Shown here: positions 32,843 to 41,282 of the stretch, in pieces
Numbering within the stretch: the first letter of the stretch is position 1
Layout: each line of letters starts with the position of its first letter
From: Sunxiuqinia sp965230765
Lineage (GTDB): Bacteria > Bacteroidota > Bacteroidia > Bacteroidales > Prolixibacteraceae
Assembly (NCBI GenBank): GCA_965230765.1
Contig: CBDDLR010000001.1
Coordinates: 1,240,001 to 1,304,000 of the forward strand
Direction of reading: 5' to 3'
DNA length: 64,000 nt
The notes under the pieces: generated by a model
What the model was told of the DNA's origin: nothing
What the model saw: the letters and a program-made list of their open reading frames with translations, nothing else
Databases searched by the model: none
Program-made: the position numbers and the translations under genes

Positions 32843-33484
32843 ATGATGTTATTTTTACAAGACTTTTGCGATCAAAACACATGTGATCAAATCATTGCGG
32901 TAGCAAATATTGTTATGGCTGTTGGAATTCTGATAGGTATTATTAGCATTAACTTAACACGTCGCCAACACTTCTACACAACCGTTCAAGCTTGCCAACA
33001 GAGCTATGTAAACATTGTGCGTAAACAACAGCTTCTGGATCTCAAAAAAGCAACTTTAAGTTCTAAAGAATTTTATGATCGGCACTTAATTCTTTATCGG
33101 GATCATTTAGGCCTAATCAATGAAGAATTATTCTACATGCGAAATGGGAATTTGCCTAAACGAATTGCCTGTGCATGGCTTGGAGAAATGCTGAAGCGAA
33201 TTCCTGTTTATGGCAATGGTAATATTCTGCTAAATGAAGAGCTATTAATAATCGGAGAAAATAAAACCCTGGCCAATTACAATATTGAGATGCTTGAAAA
33301 AACATACCGTGATTTTCATTCCATTGCTAACCTATTCAATATTAAGAGTGGTGAACTCTTTAAGTTACCGGATAATAATGAATTGTGGCGAATAGAAAAG
33401 GCTAAGTTTGCTCGAAAAATTTATCGCAAGATAAGACGGGAGAAATTCAAATATAGAACAAAACAATTTTTCTTTCTGGAATAG
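32843..33484 (+). CDS. Hypothetical protein with N-terminal membrane helix
   Basis: The 213-aa product is not recognised. Residues about 17-38 (IIAVANIVMAVGILIGIISI) form one membrane segment; the rest is a charged, helical cytoplasmic domain rich in Arg and Lys at the C-terminus (KIYRKIRREKFKYRTKQ). A similar layout is seen in DUF4760-like proteins, but the match is too weak to name. The 261-bp region upstream has no other gene and is AT-rich near the start. It converges on the coiled-coil gene with a 27-bp gap. Confidence 0.6.
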   Translation: MMLFLQDFCDQNTCDQIIAVANIVMAVGILIGIISINLTRRQHFYTTVQACQQSYVNIVRKQQLLDLKKATLSSKEFYDRHLILYRDHLGLINEELFYMRNGNLPKRIACAWLGEMLKRIPVYGNGNILLNEELLIIGENKTLANYNIEMLEKTYRDFHSIANLFNIKSGELFKLPDNNELWRIEKAKFARKIYRKIRREKFKYRTKQFFFLE

Positions 33485-33511
33485 TGTTTATGTGCTAAGG
33501 AACTTTGAAAC

Positions 33512-34432
33512 TTATTTCTTAAATGTAAACGTAGTTGTGCCAATGTTGTTCCCATCTGCAAATACATCAATGGTGTATTCTCCACGCATAAAGGCATTCT
33601 GCCCGGCATTGTCCCAGAAAATATTTACAGGAAGTTCATTGCCTTCATAGGTAACTTCACGTTTTGCGGAGTAGGGGATTCGAAGGTCTTCGTATTTAAA
33701 CAGGTTGTTTTTGTCTTTCAGAAGTAGGATTTGATCGGGACGCTGAATACGAACGTATATGTTTTTAGCACCTCGGCGTGCGGTAATGTTTCGACTTAAG
33801 GTAAAACTAATTTGCAACTTTGTGGCTTTACTTCTGTTTGTAATGGTTTTGCCCTTTGCATTAATGGCTGAACAACGAAGGTTCATTGCTTCAAGCATGG
33901 CAGCTCGCTCAACTTTCTGGGTCAGCTGCTCTTTTTCTTTTTCAAGTGCTTTATTAATGGTTTCAACTTCCTTGTATTCTTCTTTTACCTGGCGGTTTTC
34001 AGCAAGAAGCATCTCGTTTCTCCGGTTCAGCGAATCAATCTGAACAATGTAGTTTTTCATGATGCCCCTCAAAGTAGTCACCTGTGAACGGTAGTTTGAG
34101 ATCTGATCGTAGCTGGCCTTTTTAACTTGTCCAACTTCTAACAACAGGTTCTTCACCTTGGTTTGAGCCACAAATAGTTCGGCACTCAAAGTATCGTTGG
34201 TGGTTTTTAGCGAATCGTAATTCTGCACCATAGAACTTAGCTCAGACTGGATCGAATCTTTTTCAGCATTCAGTGTGCGCATAATTTGGCGATGCTCACT
34301 GCGCTGCACAATAAACAGGACAACCACTGTCAGAAGAATTACTGCCAGAAAAATAACTATCAGGTTGTTTCGGCGTTCCTTATCTGTTTCGCCAATAGAA
34401 AATCGTCTTTTTTTAGTTCCTGAACTGTCCAT
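33512..34432 (-). CDS. Inner-membrane coiled-coil protein
   Basis: This 306-aa protein has a short basic cytoplasmic head, one membrane helix (about 24-44, LIVIFLAVILLTVVVLFIV), a long coiled coil (about 45-185, heptads of E/K/Q with leucines, QIDSLNRRNEMLLAENRQ) and a C-terminal beta-rich domain (about 190-306) ending TIDVFADGNNIGTTTFTFKK. Proteins of this form are common in Bacteroidota with no assigned role; the C-terminal part is probably periplasmic. A scaffold or gliding/envelope function is possible but unsupported. Confidence 0.7.
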   Translation of the reverse strand: MDSSGTKKRRFSIGETDKERRNNLIVIFLAVILLTVVVLFIVQRSEHRQIMRTLNAEKDSIQSELSSMVQNYDSLKTTNDTLSAELFVAQTKVKNLLLEVGQVKKASYDQISNYRSQVTTLRGIMKNYIVQIDSLNRRNEMLLAENRQVKEEYKEVETINKALEKEKEQLTQKVERAAMLEAMNLRCSAINAKGKTITNRSKATKLQISFTLSRNITARRGAKNIYVRIQRPDQILLLKDKNNLFKYEDLRIPYSAKREVTYEGNELPVNIFWDNAGQNAFMRGEYTIDVFADGNNIGTTTFTFKK

Positions 34433-34514
34433 GTTTATTGAAATCTAATGTTACAACGTGCACAAAATTAGTATTATTTTATAGCGGGGCAAAAAGGAAA
34501 TTGAATGGGGTAAA

Positions 34515-34537
34515 AGCCATGCCCTTTGGACATGGCT
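34515..34537. repeat. Intergenic hairpin
   Basis: AGCCATG (34515-34521) and CATGGCT (34531-34537) flank a loop in the 294-bp gap upstream of the coiled-coil gene. A GCGCCAACGGTGCGTGGTCA block nearby resembles a piece of repeat H, so the gap holds decayed repeat material. Confidence 0.45.
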
Positions 34538-34685
34538 AAATTACAATGCTCCCTTGGAGCTCGTTGCTGCCAATATTTGCAGAATAGCGCCAACGGTGCG
34601 TGGTCAGATTCATGCAAAACAAAAACCCCGATCCTGATGGCTAACAGAACCAGGGCATGATCAAAATGAAGTAATCTGTTTCTTC

Positions 34686-34718
34686 AGTGAGTGTCTCACT
34701 CTAAGTGAAACGCTCACT
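34686..34718 (-). terminator. Hairpin after the TonB-dependent receptor gene
   Basis: AGTGAGTGTCT (34686-34696) pairs with AAACGCTCACT (34708-34718) apart from one or two positions. It lies just past the receptor stop codon, but no strong T tract follows, so termination is only likely. Confidence 0.45.
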
Positions 34719-34726
34719 AAGGCATG

Positions 34727-37102
34727 TTAGAAAATGTTTCCAATTTTCACTCCAAAATAGAATGTTCTTGGTGAAAGTGGACCATAAACATAAGCTGGGT
34801 CACGTTGATCACCTAAATCAAAATCATCTTGATAAGAATTAAAGATGTTTTTCACCCCACCATAAAGTTGAAGTGAAACTTCTTTTGTAAGGGTGATTTT
34901 CTGTCCTACTTTTATTCCCATATCAAAGAATGGATCAGACTCCCTCAATTCTCCAGCATCAGGATCAGCGATCGTTGGGCCGAAATATGGTACTAACATT
35001 TCACCTGTATAATTTCCCGTTAACGAAACATCAAAACGGGTATTTGGAGAATAATTCATAGTCAGGTAGCCATAGCGTTCAGGTGTCCTGAAAAACTTCT
35101 TTTCTTCAAAATTCGTCTGTGGTGAATCGTATTTACTTTGCTGAATCGTCAAACCAGACTGCATGGTAAAGCCTGAACCAGGAGATGCATTGAATTCAAA
35201 ATTTACCCCTTGAACTACAGCGCCATCTTCAGCATTTACGCGGGTATAAACAACATTTCTATCTTCATCAGGTTCTCCATATTCATTTGCAAATGGGTTT
35301 TCCAGATCGGTATAGAATGCTTCTGCTAAAAACTGGGTTTGCCAGCTACCCATCTTTTTTGACCAATCAAGTGAAAGAGTAATGCTGCTTGAATTTTCTT
35401 GCTTCAGGTCTGGATCATTTTCATGGGTAACTCGCCTTGCACCGGAAGTTTCAATATGTAAATCTTCATCAAACACCTGTGGGGCACGATAACCGCGAGC
35501 AAAGCTAGTTCGGAACTGTAGGTTGTCGCTTGCTTTAAATAAAACACTACCTCTCGGACTAATTACCTCTCCGGAAATGTCATGACCGTCAACTTTATCT
35601 TCTATACTGTAATGCTCTGCACGCAAACCAATAGAAAAACGAAACTTTTCGGTGATCCATTCATTCTGGGCGAATATACCTGTTGTATGTACGGTCTGAT
35701 CGGTAATCGTCATCCCATTTGTAAACAGTCCAGTCTCCACATCCAAATAACCAAGCTTTTTGTCATCCAGGCTGTTATACGAAGTTTCCAAGCCAACAAC
35801 TAATTCTGAAGGTGCAAATAAAAACTGACCCAAATCGGTATGGTATTGACCTCCAAAGGCAAACGAAAGATCTTTTGAGTTTCCATACGCTTCCGGATCC
35901 TGATTAGCACCATAGTAAGAATCACGATCAACGTGTTGCATCGCAGCAAAGAAACTCAATTTGTCATTCACGCGCATCAATTTGTCAAAGTTGACATTAA
36001 CCGAATTGATCTTGTGATCAAGTGCTTCAGCAATATCCGCTTCATGGAATGGTTTGTCAAAATCGTTACCACCCCTGCGACTTTCATTGATGTAGAAATA
36101 GTCCAATTTCAATTTCGAGCGTTCACCCATCCGTTGGAAAAAGCTGGTGCCAAAAGTGCTGTTTTCAATCTCTGAAACTTCAGAAAAACCATCACCATTC
36201 GCATCATAGGCATTACGGTCACGCCGGAATCCATAGAAACTAATGCCGGTTTTGTAATCATCGCTAACCACCGAGCCATTTACATTAATGGTATGATCAA
36301 TTTCTCCATCGTCTCCAATAAAACCTAAACTGCTTTCAATTTGATAGGTATCCTGAACAGGCTCTTTGGTGATCAGATTAATGGTTCCGGCAATAGCATT
36401 GCTACCGAAAAGTGCAGAACCTCCACCACGAACAACTTCAACACGGTCGATCATATTGGCAGGGATCAACTCCAAACCATAAACACCAGCAAGGCCACTA
36501 AAAACAGGGCGGCTGTTAATCAATATTTGTGAATATGGCCCCTCCAAACCATTCATGCGAATTTGGGTAAAGCCACAGTTCTGACAGTTATTTTCCATGC
36601 GTAACCCAGGTGTGAAATTTAATCCTTCACTTAAAGTCGCACCCTGAACACGATCAAACAGCTTCGGGCTAATCGTACTTACGATGGTTGAAACATCTTT
36701 TCTTGATTTTTGGCTGCGGTCGGCCGAAACAACCACTTGCTCGAGACCAATATTGTCAGCTTCAAGCTTTGCCAGCAAGGTTTCCGGCTTTCCTTCTTTT
36801 ATGGATAACGGATATTTTTTTGTTAGGTAACCGACAGCAGAAACAAGCACTTCAATATCTCCTTCCGGCAAACCAACCAGCTGAAAGTGCCCGGTATTGT
36901 CGGCTGCAGTTCCAATGGTAGTTCCTTGTACCATAATTGTTGCAAACGGAATGTGTTCTCCTTCTGAGGTAACATCACCAAACAACATGGTATCTTTTAC
37001 TTTCTTTTTTGGGGCTTCTTCTCCATCCAATTTTGGCTCGTTTTCTGCAAACGACACCAAACTTAACTGTAGCATAATTGCTACCAGCAATAATAATCTC
37101 AT
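34727..37102 (-). CDS. TonB-dependent outer-membrane receptor with CxxC plug motif
   Basis: The 791-aa product has a signal peptide, a CarboxypepD_reg-like domain (about 35-120), a plug domain (about 125-240) and a beta-barrel ending in phenylalanine (VKIGNIF). The plug contains ENNCQNCGFTQIRMNGLEG, a Cys-x-x-Cys pair, then VEVVRGGGSALFGSNAIAGTINLIT. This plug type is frequent in Bacteroidota receptors thought to take up metal ions or metal complexes. The gene upstream encodes a His-rich secreted protein, which supports a metal substrate; zinc or copper is my inference, not shown. Confidence 0.88.
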   Translation of the reverse strand: MRLLLLVAIMLQLSLVSFAENEPKLDGEEAPKKKVKDTMLFGDVTSEGEHIPFATIMVQGTTIGTAADNTGHFQLVGLPEGDIEVLVSAVGYLTKKYPLSIKEGKPETLLAKLEADNIGLEQVVVSADRSQKSRKDVSTIVSTISPKLFDRVQGATLSEGLNFTPGLRMENNCQNCGFTQIRMNGLEGPYSQILINSRPVFSGLAGVYGLELIPANMIDRVEVVRGGGSALFGSNAIAGTINLITKEPVQDTYQIESSLGFIGDDGEIDHTINVNGSVVSDDYKTGISFYGFRRDRNAYDANGDGFSEVSEIENSTFGTSFFQRMGERSKLKLDYFYINESRRGGNDFDKPFHEADIAEALDHKINSVNVNFDKLMRVNDKLSFFAAMQHVDRDSYYGANQDPEAYGNSKDLSFAFGGQYHTDLGQFLFAPSELVVGLETSYNSLDDKKLGYLDVETGLFTNGMTITDQTVHTTGIFAQNEWITEKFRFSIGLRAEHYSIEDKVDGHDISGEVISPRGSVLFKASDNLQFRTSFARGYRAPQVFDEDLHIETSGARRVTHENDPDLKQENSSSITLSLDWSKKMGSWQTQFLAEAFYTDLENPFANEYGEPDEDRNVVYTRVNAEDGAVVQGVNFEFNASPGSGFTMQSGLTIQQSKYDSPQTNFEEKKFFRTPERYGYLTMNYSPNTRFDVSLTGNYTGEMLVPYFGPTIADPDAGELRESDPFFDMGIKVGQKITLTKEVSLQLYGGVKNIFNSYQDDFDLGDQRDPAYVYGPLSPRTFYFGVKIGNIF

Positions 37103-37325
37103 AACTCTTTTTTTATTTACAGATGAATAATAAATAAGTAATAGGCATGCAGAAATAATGAACTGAACATATCATTCATTACCGCATATTCCCTGAAAGG
37201 AAAATCTGGAAACCAGTGCTAAGTCAAGTCTTAGATGTCAGGCAAAGATTGCTTCATCCTCCCCTGTTGTCTTCGCAATGACGTCATTCCTTCGTCAAAG
37301 ATGGTTTGACATGACACTAGTATGA
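37103..37325. other. Gap between His-rich gene and receptor
   Basis: This 223-bp stretch has no gene. A GC-richer block around 37240-37300 (TTCGCAATGACGTCATTCC) looks like a dispersed intergenic repeat. No metal-regulator box could be recognised. Confidence 0.35.
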
Positions 37326-37685
37326 TTATGAGATTGGAGGGGCGCGAAGTTGTTTGAGGTCAAAATGATAGTTGGTATATGAAGCCGATTGAACCTCGCC
37401 TATTTTTTCAAATTCCGGTAAGTAAACATCAATGCCTGACAATGGTGTTGAATCATCATAGAAATCAACAGTAAAACCTTCATAAAAGGAAAGCTCATCA
37501 TCGGTGTGATGATGATGTTCTTCCGTATCACTTTCGGAGTGTTCAAATGGGTGAGCATGCTTTACAACCATACCATTCGATAAAATGTGAACGTGCATGT
37601 TCATCATCGAATTGGCCAGAACCATCAGGTAGATGGGCAAAGCAAAAGCCACAATTAATTTTATATTTTTGCGTAAGCTTTCCAT
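37326..37685 (-). CDS. His-rich membrane-anchored or secreted protein beside the receptor
   Basis: The 119-aa product starts at ATG 37685 rather than the TTG 12 bases upstream. It has an N-terminal hydrophobic segment (about 8-28) acting as signal or anchor, then a histidine-rich region with MHVHILSNGMVVKHAHPF and SESDTEEHHHHTDDE, a likely metal-binding site. The C-terminal half is not recognised. It is transcribed in the same direction as the TonB-dependent receptor 223 bp downstream. A periplasmic metal chaperone or sensor for that receptor is a reasonable inference. Confidence 0.72.
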   Translation of the reverse strand: MESLRKNIKLIVAFALPIYLMVLANSMMNMHVHILSNGMVVKHAHPFEHSESDTEEHHHHTDDELSFYEGFTVDFYDDSTPLSGIDVYLPEFEKIGEVQSASYTNYHFDLKQLRAPPIS

Positions 37686-37694
37686 TTGAAGCAG

Positions 37695-37702
37695 CAAATA
37701 TA
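37695..37702 (-). promoter_or_regulatory. -7 box of the His-rich gene
   Basis: On the minus strand TATATTTG, followed by C, is an exact TAnnTTTG match 9 bp before the ATG at 37685, so the leader would be only a few nucleotides. This also argues for the ATG over the upstream TTG, which overlaps the box. Confidence 0.5.
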
Positions 37703-37751
37703 TGAAGGTTTTTAGTTTCTTTATTAAGAATGGATATGAATAATATCAGGT

Positions 37752-38150
37752 TTGGCAAAAAGTAAGATAGACATAACATTATACAGTTACGGCGAATATT
37801 CAGCCTGGGACAGGTCGAGCAGAGAGCTTCCTAAACTAAAAAATATCACTGAAACCATTGAAGCTGAAATTGGAACTGAGTTTGGTTATGTGCTAAAAAT
37901 AAAGAAGGGAAAAGGAAAGAAACTGGAATTTCGTATTATTCACCCTCCTTTTAAAGATGAGCATGAAAAAGTAAGGCCAGATTTTACTGGAGAATATTAC
38001 GTGAATAGTAACGACCATTCTTTTTTCCTTGGAGATTGTATTTGGGAACCCCTGGAAGATAAGCTGGGCGAATGGAGGTTAATTACGTATATGGATGGGA
38101 AGGTGATTGCTGATAAAACGTTAACCCTTATCAAAAAGAAGGAAATTTGA
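37752..38150 (+). CDS. DUF3859-like protein
   Basis: The 132-aa product must start at TTG 37752, since a stop codon lies just upstream in frame and there is no ATG before the conserved part. The sequence has IDITLYSYGEYSAW near the start, FRIIHPPF, then GDCIWEPLEDKLGEWRLITYMDGKVIADKTL, which is the pattern of DUF3859 proteins: a small beta-sandwich of unknown role. No signal peptide is seen. It runs divergently from the His-rich gene, with 66 bp between the starts. Confidence 0.7.
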   Translation: MAKSKIDITLYSYGEYSAWDRSSRELPKLKNITETIEAEIGTEFGYVLKIKKGKGKKLEFRIIHPPFKDEHEKVRPDFTGEYYVNSNDHSFFLGDCIWEPLEDKLGEWRLITYMDGKVIADKTLTLIKKKEI

Positions 38151-38181
38151 AGCTAGAAGCTGGGAGACAACCCAATCTGGT

Positions 38182-38255
38182 TATACGGCTAGGCGATTAT
38201 ACGACCACATGACTATACGACGACACGACTATACGACTATGCGACGACACGACTT
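38182..38255. repeat. 8-bp tandem repeat
   Basis: About nine imperfect copies of an octamer are head to tail: GATTATAC, GACCACAT, GACTATAC, GACGACAC, GACTATAC, GACTATGC, GACGACAC. It fills most of the gap between two convergent genes. The period is not a multiple of three and it is outside coding sequence. Confidence 0.8.
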
Positions 38256-38269
38256 CTGCCTCAGAACTC

Positions 38270-38560
38270 TTACCCTTTATCCACCAACTTGCCTAGTTTT
38301 TCATAAGCTTTGTCGCAGCCAGCCAATAAATCTTTGCCGATTGCTTTGAAATGCTTTTTAACCAATGATGGGTTATCTTTTCCATCGGGATGATTTGCCC
38401 GCGCACGAAGTTTCGATCGTAAACCCAATACATCTTCAATAATTTTGTAAGCTGCTTTTTTGTCTGCTCCCTTAAAATGATTGATGTATTGAAAACAATC
38501 TACTACAACCTGTGATACCAAGTAATCAATGTCTTTTTTAATTCCCCGTACGTTTGCCAT
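38270..38560 (-). CDS. Small helical protein of the envelope operon
   Basis: The 96-aa product is highly charged and helical, with no signal peptide (MANVRGIKKDIDYLVSQVVVD...). I do not recognise a named family, although short proteins of this kind often follow DUF3108 genes in Bacteroidota. Its start overlaps the end of the DUF3108 gene by 23 bp, which indicates translational coupling. A cytoplasmic location is predicted. Confidence 0.75.
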   Translation of the reverse strand: MANVRGIKKDIDYLVSQVVVDCFQYINHFKGADKKAAYKIIEDVLGLRSKLRARANHPDGKDNPSLVKKHFKAIGKDLLAGCDKAYEKLGKLVDKG

Positions 38561-39431
38561 TTTTAAAAATTTTTGATGTTAACGGATACTTTAAGTTATC
38601 ATACCCTTTGAGCACGCCTTTTACCGATCCTATGGTAATGTCGGTTTCCACAATAACCGGTATTTTGTTTTCATCGTCTGTAAACCAAATTTTCATGTGC
38701 TCACCTTTTGGGAAGAAGTCACCTTCGATTAGCATCACTGAAACCTTGTGGCACCTGAACCGCTCTTTTTCACGGGTTTTTACTTCTTCAACTCCAAGAT
38801 AGGTAAAAAACAGCTGTTCTAAATGATTATCGACCAATATTTTGAATTTCACCACCTCGCCTTTTTCCATTTCATCAAACGAATACGAACGAAAAAAGAA
38901 GGCTGTACTCAGCAAATCGAAATTTGTCCCATTGTAATTAAGTGTGTCCTGAAATGGCTGGTCGTCCTCACGTCTTTGTACTTCGGAGAAAATTTTTTCC
39001 TTCTCATCATTGAACCAATACTCGTGCCTGGAGTGGTTTTTCCCATGATTGATTACCCTTCGAAAATGAAGAGGTGAAAAGGGGTTTGTCGTCATTTTTG
39101 ATTCAAAAGTATCGCGAACAGTGTAAAGGATATCAAAGGCTTTGAAGGTCCTTCCTGAAGCATGAATGTTCCAACATTTTTTTTCGTCACAGGACAAGGT
39201 GTCAGTGAGAAAATTAACCTCCCCGGCATGCACCCATATGAAATGCCAGTTAAAATAAGCACCGTAATCCAGCTTTTCACCGGGGCCAAAAGCCAGCTCC
39301 AAATCCTGTGCCTTTGACTGAAACAGACCAAGCTGGATAAGCAGGAAAAAGCTAAGGACTAGTTTCCTAACGAGAACTGCGTGATCTGGAGTTTTTGTTT
39401 TTTCTGGAATCATTTTTTTGTTGGTCTTCAT
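38538..39431 (-). CDS. DUF3108 periplasmic protein
   Basis: This 297-aa protein is taken from ATG 39431 (TTG 39434 just before; ATG 39410 is also possible). It has a signal-type hydrophobic stretch ending LFQSKAQD, then a DUF3108 fold: FGPGEKLDYGAYFNWHFIWVHAGEVNF, a central HFRRVINHGKNHSRHEYWF, and a C-terminal MKIWFTDDENKIPVIVETDI. DUF3108 proteins are periplasmic and of uncertain function. The gene overlaps the preceding lipoprotein gene by 65 bp and the small downstream gene by 23 bp, so three genes form one operon. Confidence 0.82.
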   Translation of the reverse strand: MKTNKKMIPEKTKTPDHAVLVRKLVLSFFLLIQLGLFQSKAQDLELAFGPGEKLDYGAYFNWHFIWVHAGEVNFLTDTLSCDEKKCWNIHASGRTFKAFDILYTVRDTFESKMTTNPFSPLHFRRVINHGKNHSRHEYWFNDEKEKIFSEVQRREDDQPFQDTLNYNGTNFDLLSTAFFFRSYSFDEMEKGEVVKFKILVDNHLEQLFFTYLGVEEVKTREKERFRCHKVSVMLIEGDFFPKGEHMKIWFTDDENKIPVIVETDITIGSVKGVLKGYDNLKYPLTSKIFKNGKRTGN

Positions 39432-41214
39432 CAACTAATTCCTTTCTGAATTCGATATTCTGAGGCAGTGTCCATGTTTCACGTACTTCAAAATTCGATC
39501 TTAATTTGAGGATTTTTTGATAGTAGATTACCTGCTCAGGCAGCTTGTTATTCTCGATATCGCCTTTGTCCCATTTCCCATTGTCATTCGAATCAACAAT
39601 GAACCTCATCTTATATTTTGCAGGTTTAAGCAACGGAAATTCAATTTCAGCATTTTCTTTAATCCTGATTTCCTGCAATACCGTTTCCTCCTCTTTATTC
39701 TCCAGAAGCTGAACTACACCAGGGCCATTTACATTCCCCATGGTAAGTATTATCTTGGCATAGTAGCCTTCTTTTTGTGTACTGAATCGGAGCTCAACTT
39801 TATTGTTTGGATATCTAGAATAGTTTTTTATGATCGCTGAATCCATCACAAATTTGTAGGATTTTTCGAATTCCCAAGGGTAATCAATGACAAATTTTCT
39901 GGCAGATAAACTATCCTGAACGATTTCAAAATCCAATTCTTCTTCCAGAGTGTCAATTTGCTGATAAAGATGGAGCCCGTCAAAATCAAATTCCTGTAAT
40001 GGTTCAGCTGCAGTTAGGCGAAGTGGTTTGTAAACATCAAAACCAGAGGTAGAAAGATTATGGCTAAGACTGATAAATTTTGTTTTAGGCTTTTTATCAT
40101 CTTTTTTCTTCTTTTTCTTCTCTTTTACTTCTTTCTTTTTGAAGAACATTTCAAGGGTGTCTGTCTGGTAAACAAATTGGTCAAGCGTATCTTTCACGAT
40201 ATAGTCCAACCTAAATATCATGGTGTCCGACTGGCTGATCAATGTATCTGTTATCCACAGTTGCAATGAGTCTCTTTTTGTCGAAAACTCCATATAAGCC
40301 CAATCTTTTGTTGGTTCCGGATACAACATTTCCAATTTAAATGAATCGGTTAATCCCTCACTAAAATAGAAATGGCAGAAAGCTGCTTTGCTTCGTTTAT
40401 AACTATCTAAGTACTGGTTGAAATATTCTTCTTCATACATCATTAAATAATATGGCGAAGGAAGTTCCTGGGTTTTATTTTCAACAATACCAAGCGTGTC
40501 GGGCAATATGTCAACCACATTCCAATCATGTGGAACAACCAGGGTGTCATAAAATGCAATTTGTTCCGAAGATGCATTAAAAGTCAAACTATTATCACCA
40601 TCCAAAATTGCATACAAGCGATACGATCCGGCTGCGATGTTACTAATTATAAATAGCCCTTCTTCATCAGTTTTAGCAATGTAATTTGGCAAACTATCTT
40701 TAAACGCACTAAGATCAGTCAATTTGTGCATTACAACCAATGCACCCTCAATGGGTTCAAGATTATTAGCTTGTTTTACATAGCCACCAATCATCAGGCT
40801 GTCAAAAGTTTCTCCTGTACTAAAGGCAAATCGAAAATCTTCCAGCGGGTTCTTTTCATTGTTGTCAACAATGGCGTCTTTGTAATCAAGCGAGTAAGTG
40901 GTGTTCTCTTTTAAATTTTCGCCCAACTCAACAATAAGGGTCTTCGACTTCGTTTTAATACGTGGTCTTTTTGGTAGTGGTGGGGAAACAATTAAAACCT
41001 CCGATAATTTTTCAGGAATGATGAATTCATCAAACGTGAGACTAACGGTATTCCCATCGTACAACGTTGAATTCATCTCGGGTTCTGTCTCAACAACCAC
41101 TGGAGGAATAGTGTCTTTATCACCCCCAATTGGATTTCCAATATTTGCACAAGATGTGGTAAATATGAGATAGCCTAACCAGGCCAGTATAATAATTGGA
41201 ATTATTTTTTTCAT
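39367..41214 (-). CDS. Ig-like (Big_5) domain lipoprotein
   Basis: This 615-aa product starts at ATG 41214. A lipoprotein signal ends at FTTSCAN (Cys about 22). The first 110 residues after it form a bacterial Ig-like Big_5 domain (IPPVVVETEPEMNSTLYDGNTVSLTFDE, shortened to PPVVVETEPEMNST as the key part). The middle has a carboxypeptidase-regulatory-like segment (DEEGLFIISNIAAGSYRLYA) and a lysine stretch KEKKKKKKDDKK. The C-terminus holds an FIVDSNDNGKWDKGD calcium-loop-like motif and a basic Ser/Arg tail. It heads the DUF3108 operon and is probably exposed at the outer membrane. Confidence 0.82.
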   Translation of the reverse strand: MKKIIPIIILAWLGYLIFTTSCANIGNPIGGDKDTIPPVVVETEPEMNSTLYDGNTVSLTFDEFIIPEKLSEVLIVSPPLPKRPRIKTKSKTLIVELGENLKENTTYSLDYKDAIVDNNEKNPLEDFRFAFSTGETFDSLMIGGYVKQANNLEPIEGALVVMHKLTDLSAFKDSLPNYIAKTDEEGLFIISNIAAGSYRLYAILDGDNSLTFNASSEQIAFYDTLVVPHDWNVVDILPDTLGIVENKTQELPSPYYLMMYEEEYFNQYLDSYKRSKAAFCHFYFSEGLTDSFKLEMLYPEPTKDWAYMEFSTKRDSLQLWITDTLISQSDTMIFRLDYIVKDTLDQFVYQTDTLEMFFKKKEVKEKKKKKKDDKKPKTKFISLSHNLSTSGFDVYKPLRLTAAEPLQEFDFDGLHLYQQIDTLEEELDFEIVQDSLSARKFVIDYPWEFEKSYKFVMDSAIIKNYSRYPNNKVELRFSTQKEGYYAKIILTMGNVNGPGVVQLLENKEEETVLQEIRIKENAEIEFPLLKPAKYKMRFIVDSNDNGKWDKGDIENNKLPEQVIYYQKILKLRSNFEVRETWTLPQNIEFRKELVDEDQQKNDSRKNKNSRSRSSR

Positions 41215-41282
41215 GCCGTACAAACATACAAATTCCCCATAAAAACGGGGAATCTATCGTGTTAATTTATCCAAAATGACAG

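Noticed and set aside
38182..38255. Possible CRISPR array
   Set aside because: The unit is 8 bp with no spacers and there are no cas genes in the window.
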